A stretch of 43,591 bases of DNA, taken from the NCBI GenBank assembly GCA_963169045.1, contig CAUJDF010000007.1, positions 1-43,591 on the forward strand, in the 5' to 3' direction. The notes under the pieces were generated by a model, which was given only the letters and a program-made list of their open reading frames with translations, made no database searches and was not told the DNA's origin. Made by a program: the position numbers and the translations under genes. Of this stretch, positions 39,252 through 43,591 are shown one piece after another. The first letter of the stretch is position 1; every line of letters starts with the position of its first letter. The DNA comes from Myxococcota bacterium. Lineage in GTDB: Bacteria; Myxococcota_A; Bradymonadia; UBA7976; UBA1532.

Positions 39252-40484
39252 TCAGCCGGGCTCGGCGAGGAGCCAGCCGCCGCCGTCGTCGAGCGCCACG
39301 TCGAAGCCGCGCGCCTGCAGCCGCTCCGCGAGGCCCCGCGCCACGCGGATGCCGCCGGGGCGGCTCGCACGCTCCATCGCGACGGCTCCGTCGACGGCGT
39401 CGCCCCACAGGTCGTAGGCGAAGCGCGCGCGTCCGACGACGCCGGCGACGGCGGGGCCGGTGTGCAGGCCGATTCGGAGCGACGGTCCGGAGGCGGCGGT
39501 CGCCTCGCGCAGCGCCAGGGCGAGCCGGGCGGCGGCCTCCTCGTGATCCGGGCGGGGCGCGGGCACGCCCGACGCCGCGAGCCAGCCGTCGCCGAGCGTC
39601 TTGATCTTCTCGACGCCGTGGGCGGCGCACAGCTCGTCGAAGCGGCCGTAGAGGCGGTCGAGCAACGCGCCGATCTCGGCGGGATCGGCGCCGTCGCAGA
39701 GCGGCGTGAAGCCGACGATGTCGGCGAGGACGACCGTGACGGCGTCGTACCGTTCGGCGACGCCCTCGCGGCCTTCGCGCAGGCGCGCGGCGATGGACGC
39801 GGGGAGCGCGTTGCGCAGGAGCGCGTCGGAGCGGGCGCGCGCCTCGGCGAGCAGGCGCCGGCGCTCGTAGCCGCGGCGCTCGAGGACCTCGAGCGTGCGC
39901 GACGTCCAGGCGCCGGCCACGTTCATCACGACGCCGAACAAGGCGACGACCGCCACCGGCGGCGGTTCGGGCGCGAGCGCGAGCAGGGCGAGGCCGGCGG
40001 CGGTCATGCCGGCGCCGAGCGGGACCGCGTACGCGAAGCGCAGGCGCGAGAAGGCGTAGACGCAGATCAGCGCGAGCTGGAAGGCCAGCACGGCGAACCA
40101 GGTCTGCTCCGCGTCGGCGGCGGGGACCATGACCCAGGACATCCCGAGCATGCCGAGGCACGCCGCGGTGGAGAGGCCGAGCAGGAACTCCTGGACGTGG
40201 TGGCGCAGGCGCGCGCGCCCCGGCTGCGTGCCGAGGTACCCGCCGCCCAGCAGCAGCGTCGCCACGACCGCGAAGCGCGGGACGAGGAGCCACGCGGCGA
40301 ACTCGGGGTAGACGAGGACGTCGTTGACGACGAAGCCGGCGAAGACGAGCGCCAGCACGAAGGCGCAGCGGCGCACGTACGGGGCGAGCTCCTGGCCGGC
40401 GTCGGCGCGGAAGGCGCGCTCCTCGGCGGGGTCCGCGAAGCGCAGGAGCAGCGGGTGCTGAACGAAGCGCGGGTCGCGGCTCAC
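39252..40484 (-). CDS. six-TM class III nucleotidyl cyclase, metal-site subunit (C1-like)
   Basis: The GTG start overlaps the stop of the upstream cyclase (GTGA). Six TM helices span about residues 40-195 (for example AFVLALVFAGFVVNDVLVYP, FAVVATLLLGGGYLG, VAVVALFGVVMNVAGAW), then a linker helix (ALLRNALPASIAARL), then the catalytic domain. It has metal Asp255 (VVLADIVGFT) and Asp299 (KIKTLGD), and base-binding Lys295 and Asp358 (YDLWG). The transition-state Asn and Arg (usually in WGDxVNxAxR) are replaced: WGDAVDGAVAM gives Asp365 and Ala369. Alone it should be inactive or very weak; paired with the upstream protein it can complete one site. It makes cAMP by prediction, since Lys/Asp specify adenine (family knowledge). 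Confidence 0.92.
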   Translation of the reverse strand: MSRDPRFVQHPLLLRFADPAEERAFRADAGQELAPYVRRCAFVLALVFAGFVVNDVLVYPEFAAWLLVPRFAVVATLLLGGGYLGTQPGRARLRHHVQEFLLGLSTAACLGMLGMSWVMVPAADAEQTWFAVLAFQLALICVYAFSRLRFAYAVPLGAGMTAAGLALLALAPEPPPVAVVALFGVVMNVAGAWTSRTLEVLERRGYERRRLLAEARARSDALLRNALPASIAARLREGREGVAERYDAVTVVLADIVGFTPLCDGADPAEIGALLDRLYGRFDELCAAHGVEKIKTLGDGWLAASGVPAPRPDHEEAAARLALALREATAASGPSLRIGLHTGPAVAGVVGRARFAYDLWGDAVDGAVAMERASRPGGIRVARGLAERLQARGFDVALDDGGGWLLAEPG

Positions 40485-41719
40485 GGGTCCAACCACGCCG
40501 CATCGACTTCGCCCTTGCCCTTCAGCGGGGTGGGGCCGCGGGGCGTGACGCGTCCGACGCCCGCGCGTCGCGCCGTGGCGAAGGTGGTCAACACGCGCCC
40601 GGGCTCGCCGGCCGCGTCGAGGCGCGCGGCGGTGTTGACGGTGTCGCCCCAGCAGTCGAAGGCGTAGCGCCTGCGCCCGATGACGCCGACGACGAGCGGT
40701 CCCGTGGCGAGGCCCACGCGCAGTCGGAGGACGACGCCGCGCTCGGCGGCGAGCGCGTCGACCTCGGCGAGCATCGCGAGGGCGAGCGCGGCGCCATCGG
40801 TGGCCGGATCGCCGGGCGGCGCGCCGGTCACGCCGACGGCGGCGATGTACGTGGCGCCGACCGTCTTGATGCGCTCGGCGCCGCGCGCGGTGACCAGCGC
40901 GTCGAGCCGGGCGACGACCGCGTCGAGGAGCTCCACGACGGCGAGCGGCGAGAGGCCGGCGGCGGCCTCGGCGAAGCCCCCGATGGTCGCGAAGAGGACG
41001 GCCGCGTCGGGGACGCGGTCGAGGCGGCTCGCGCCGGTCTCGAGGCGCTCGGCCCAGGCGCGCGGCATCACGTTGAGGAGCAGCGCCTCGGAGCGCGCCT
41101 GCTCCTCTGCCAGCTCCCGGGCCCGCAGGAAGGCGCGGCGCGCGGAGCGCTCGAGCCAGCGGGACACGACGAGCCCGACGGCGTTGGCGCCGAGGCCGAA
41201 CGTCGAGAAGGCGAGGAGCAGGCCGGGCGTCGGCGAGGCGCGCAGGAGGATGCCCGCGAGGAACAGGGCGGTGGCGGCGAGGCCGAGGCCCGCGGCGTAG
41301 CGGAAGCGCAGGCCCGTCGCGCCGTAGAGCGCCGTCAGGAACACGTTCAGCGCGAGGACGGCGGCGAAGGCGCGGCCGCCGGTCAGCGACGGGAAGATGA
41401 TCCACGAGATGCCGGACAGGCCGAGGAGCGTGACGGCGGCGACGTAGAGCAGCCAGGCCTGCGCGCCCTGCGCGAGGCGCTCCGCGGCGCGGCGTCCGAA
41501 GAACGCCGGCAGCGCCGGGAGCAGCAGCGCGATGGTCGCGCCGCGCACCGCCAGCAGGGCGCCGAGGCGGTCCGGCCAGAGCAGCGCGTCGAGCCCGGCG
41601 AACAGGACGAGGCCGGTGAGGAGGACGGCGAAGCCGCTCTTCAGAACACGCGTCTGCTCGGCGGCGTGCCACGCCCACCACGCGCGCTCGAGCGCGGCAT
41701 CGCCGAAACGGAGGGACAC
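40481..41719 (-). CDS. six-TM class III nucleotidyl cyclase, transition-state subunit (C2-like)
   Basis: GTG 41719 is chosen because GAGAGG lies 7 bases upstream; GTG 41734 is an alternative. Six TM helices (about 28-190), a linker helix (ALLLNVMPRAWAERL), then the cyclase fold. Both metal aspartates are gone: VLFATIGGF has Thr245 where Asp is expected, and IKTVGATYIAA has Ala289. Base-binding Lys285 and Asp355 (FDCWG) and transition-state Asn362 and Arg366 (WGDTVNTAARL) are intact. The 'IKTVGATYIAA' block resembles the mammalian C2 block IKTIGSTYMAA. Its stop overlaps the start of the partner gene by 4 bp, which favours equal amounts. It also follows the surface-protein gene by 24 bp, likely in one operon. 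Confidence 0.92.
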   Translation of the reverse strand: MSLRFGDAALERAWWAWHAAEQTRVLKSGFAVLLTGLVLFAGLDALLWPDRLGALLAVRGATIALLLPALPAFFGRRAAERLAQGAQAWLLYVAAVTLLGLSGISWIIFPSLTGGRAFAAVLALNVFLTALYGATGLRFRYAAGLGLAATALFLAGILLRASPTPGLLLAFSTFGLGANAVGLVVSRWLERSARRAFLRARELAEEQARSEALLLNVMPRAWAERLETGASRLDRVPDAAVLFATIGGFAEAAAGLSPLAVVELLDAVVARLDALVTARGAERIKTVGATYIAAVGVTGAPPGDPATDGAALALAMLAEVDALAAERGVVLRLRVGLATGPLVVGVIGRRRYAFDCWGDTVNTAARLDAAGEPGRVLTTFATARRAGVGRVTPRGPTPLKGKGEVDAAWLDP

Positions 41720-41743
41720 GCGCAAACCTCTCACACGCGCCGA

Positions 41744-43591
41744 TCAGGGGCAGCGATCCGTCCAGACGTAGCCGTCGGAGGTGACCACGAGGCCGCCCGG
41801 CTCGTGGTTCAGGTGCTCGACGAGGTAGCCGAGGTACCAGACGCCGTCCTGGAAGCGCAGATCGGGGCGCACGGCTTCGTCCGCCATGGTCATGTCGTCG
41901 CTCGGGTCGACCCAGCGGCGGCCCTCGACGAGGCGCTCGAACGCCCAGCCGTCGGGCGTGCGCCGGCCCAGCTCCAGCGAGGGGGCGGCCTCGACGCGTC
42001 CGCCGTCGGCGCGCGCGATCGAGACGGCGACGCGCAGCTCGCCGGCGCCGAACGCCGCGCTCACCCCCTCGAGATCGCCGACGACGGCGTCGTCGAGCAG
42101 CGCCTCGTCGATCCAGCCGGCGGCCTCGCGGCGCCACGCAGAGACACCGGTGCGGTCGCCCGTGACCACGATCGCGTCGTCGTCGGGACCGACGGCGAGC
42201 GCCAGGCGACCGGCGCTGCGCGCCACGCGCTCGCGCACCCAGCCACCGGGCCCCGACCGGGCGTACCACACGTGGTCGTGGAGGTCCTCGCCCGGCTTCA
42301 CGTAGGCGACGTGGAACGTGTCGGACGGGGGGAGCGCGGCGGTCGCCCGCGCGGTGCGGACGATGTGCGCGGGACGCGCGGCGGCGCCGACCCCCTCGGC
42401 CTCGATCACGTCTTCGACCCAGCCGTCGGCGCCGCGGTGCTTGTGGACGAGACGGCCGCGATCGACGAGGAACACGTGCGGGCGTCCCTGCCGGTCGAGC
42501 GCCAGCTGCGCGTAGAAGTCGCCCCGGTCGTGGACCGTCTCGGCGTGCAGCACGCCGCGCAGGTGGCGCAGCAGCAAGGTGCCCGCCACGCCCGAGCCCG
42601 CCATGTACAGCGAGCCGTCGGGCGCGCCCTCCCCGCCGAGCAGCGACTGGGCGAGCGCGTCGTGCCGGAAGCTCTCGCGCTCCCGCCCGAAGTTGCCGAC
42701 GAGGACCTCGTTGCGCGACGCCCCGCGGCGCGTGCGCGCGACGATCCCCACGTGGAAGTCGCCCGCCGCGTCGACCGCCCAGCGCGACATCGTGCTCACG
42801 TCGGCGAAGGGACCCATCGCGTGCACGCGGGGCTCGCAGCCGCCGCGGACGACGACCGGCGCCGGCCCCGGACAGCCCTCGTCGAGCTCGCCGTCGCAGT
42901 CGTCGTCGTGGCCGTCGCAGGCCTCGTCGGCGGGCCGCACCTCGCCCTCGCAGGCGCCGAGGACGCCGCCGGCGCAGGCGCGCACGCCCGCGGCGCAGCG
43001 GCCGACGCCCTCGGTGCCCGCGGGGCCGCCGTAGCAGGCGCGCGCCTCGGGCGGCGGACACACGGCGCACGCCGCGTCCCCGGCACAGTCGGCGTCGTCG
43101 CAGTCCGCGTCGCCGTCGCAGTCCTCGTCGGCGTCGCCGGCGCAGACCTCCGGCGCGGGGCGCGGTGCGCTGCAGCCGACCCACGCGCCGTCGGCGCAGC
43201 GCTCGACGCCGGCGCCGCAGGCCGACGCGCACGCGCGCTCGGCGTCCTGGGCGCAGTCGCCGCAGCCCTCGTCGACCCGGCCGTCGCAGTCCGCGTCGAC
43301 GCCGTCGCCACACGCCTCGGCCATCGGCAGGCGCTGCCCCTCGCACGCGCCGAGCGCGCCCTCGACGCAGGCGCGGACGCCGCGCCGGCACGCGCCGACG
43401 TCCGCCGTCGCCGCCGGACCGTCGTAGCACGCGCGCGCTTCCGGCGGCGGGCACACGGCGCACGCCGGGGCGCCCGCGCAGGCCGGATCGCCGCAGTCCG
43501 CCGGCTCCGGGCATCCCGCGCACGCCGGGGCGCCCGCGCAGGCCGGATCGCCGCAGTCCGCCGGCTCCGGGCATCCCGCGCACGCCGGGGC
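41744..43591 (-). CDS. surface protein with MopE-like repeats and beta-propeller-like region (5' end missing)
   Basis: The reading frame is open through the window edge, so the N-terminus and signal are missing; the apparent Val/Met at 43456 is internal. The visible N-terminal part is Cys-rich: a perfect 60-bp repeat encoding ACAGCPEPADCGDPACAGAP, then modules CPPPEARACYDGPAATADV and AEACGDGVDADCDGRVDEGC, VCAGDADEDCDGDADCDDADC and EACDGHDDDCDGELDEGC, the MopE-type acidic Cys repeats. The last 370 residues have recurring 'WAVDAAGDFHVGIVAR', 'DGSLYMAGSG', 'FYAQLALDRQGRPHVFLVDRG' and 'DTFHVAYVKPGED' units typical of a sialidase-like beta-propeller, without catalytic residues I can name. It is predicted to be a secreted, metal-binding surface protein heading the cyclase operon. 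Confidence 0.85.
   Translation of the reverse strand, partial: APACAGCPEPADCGDPACAGAPACAGCPEPADCGDPACAGAPACAVCPPPEARACYDGPAATADVGACRRGVRACVEGALGACEGQRLPMAEACGDGVDADCDGRVDEGCGDCAQDAERACASACGAGVERCADGAWVGCSAPRPAPEVCAGDADEDCDGDADCDDADCAGDAACAVCPPPEARACYGGPAGTEGVGRCAAGVRACAGGVLGACEGEVRPADEACDGHDDDCDGELDEGCPGPAPVVVRGGCEPRVHAMGPFADVSTMSRWAVDAAGDFHVGIVARTRRGASRNEVLVGNFGRERESFRHDALAQSLLGGEGAPDGSLYMAGSGVAGTLLLRHLRGVLHAETVHDRGDFYAQLALDRQGRPHVFLVDRGRLVHKHRGADGWVEDVIEAEGVGAAARPAHIVRTARATAALPPSDTFHVAYVKPGEDLHDHVWYARSGPGGWVRERVARSAGRLALAVGPDDDAIVVTGDRTGVSAWRREAAGWIDEALLDDAVVGDLEGVSAAFGAGELRVAVSIARADGGRVEAAPSLELGRRTPDGWAFERLVEGRRWVDPSDDMTMADEAVRPDLRFQDGVWYLGYLVEHLNHEPGGLVVTSDGYVWTDRCP
43461..43591 (-). repeat. 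perfect 60-bp tandem repeat at window edge
   Basis: Two complete identical 60-bp units (43461-43520, 43521-43580) and 11 bases of a third. They encode ACAGCPEPADCGDPACAGAP in frame. The array continues beyond the window. Identity to the base implies recent duplication or ongoing slippage. Confidence 0.95.

Noticed and set aside
39252-43583. Single 1443-residue minus-strand frame
   Set aside because: The upstream two thirds is Arg-rich shadow sequence of the other cyclase and the surface protein. Only the last 410 residues, from GTG 40484, are real.

Overview
The window is very GC-rich DNA with a strong G/C preference at third codon positions. Many of its proteins are lipoproteins with Asp/Ala/Pro ('PDAA') linkers. 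One protein ends in a MYXO-CTERM-like tail, and there are two zinc-ribbon Ser/Thr kinases. Together these point to Myxococcota, probably a Polyangia-type lineage; this is inference, since no rRNA or marker gene is present. I see no tRNA, rRNA, CRISPR array, insertion sequence or prophage.

Layout. (1) 1-9.7 kb is a cell-surface block: a lipoprotein with a possible heme site, a pentaheme lipoprotein, a YtkA-like lipoprotein, a diheme lipoprotein, a His/Asp/Gly-repeat lipoprotein, a six-blade kelch lipoprotein, a second pentaheme cytochrome fused to ten MopE-like repeats and a sorting tail, and a lipoprotein with a nuclease A inhibitor (NuiA) fold. (2) 9.7-14 kb holds a small membrane protein, Cys-rich lipoproteins (one with a lamin-tail domain) and TatD. 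(3) 14-20 kb holds a Ser/Thr kinase, a TPR/PEGA protein, a methyltransferase, two lipoproteins and a probable outer-membrane protein. (4) 20-29.6 kb is largely metabolic and regulatory: a LysR regulator divergent from an NmrA/F420-reductase fusion, then a DUF808 membrane protein overlapping an acetate kinase-PduL fusion, an ERCC4-type nuclease, a class V PLP enzyme, a DUF5995 protein and a second kinase with a Coa1-like sensor. (5) 29.6-35 kb holds a secreted M43-like metalloprotease, an ECF sigma/anti-sigma pair followed by two tandem secreted paralogues, and a DUF433 antitoxin next to a broken DUF5615 toxin. (6) 35-39.2 kb holds a TPR-CHAT lipoprotein, two overlapping lipoproteins and a frameshifted LuxR-type gene. 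(7) 39.2-43.6 kb, minus strand, is an apparent operon of a MopE-repeat surface protein and two six-TM class III nucleotidyl cyclases.

The most interesting finding is the cyclase pair. The upstream protein lacks both metal-binding aspartates but keeps the base-binding Lys/Asp and the transition-state Asn/Arg. The downstream protein keeps both metal aspartates but has lost the Asn/Arg. Their start and stop codons overlap. This is the C2/C1 division of labour of mammalian membrane adenylyl cyclases, split into two coupled bacterial cistrons, so an obligate heterodimer is predicted. Other notable items are the AckA-PduL fusion, the heme/MopE surface cluster, the NuiA lipoprotein, the ECF-linked secreted paralogues and two frameshifted genes.
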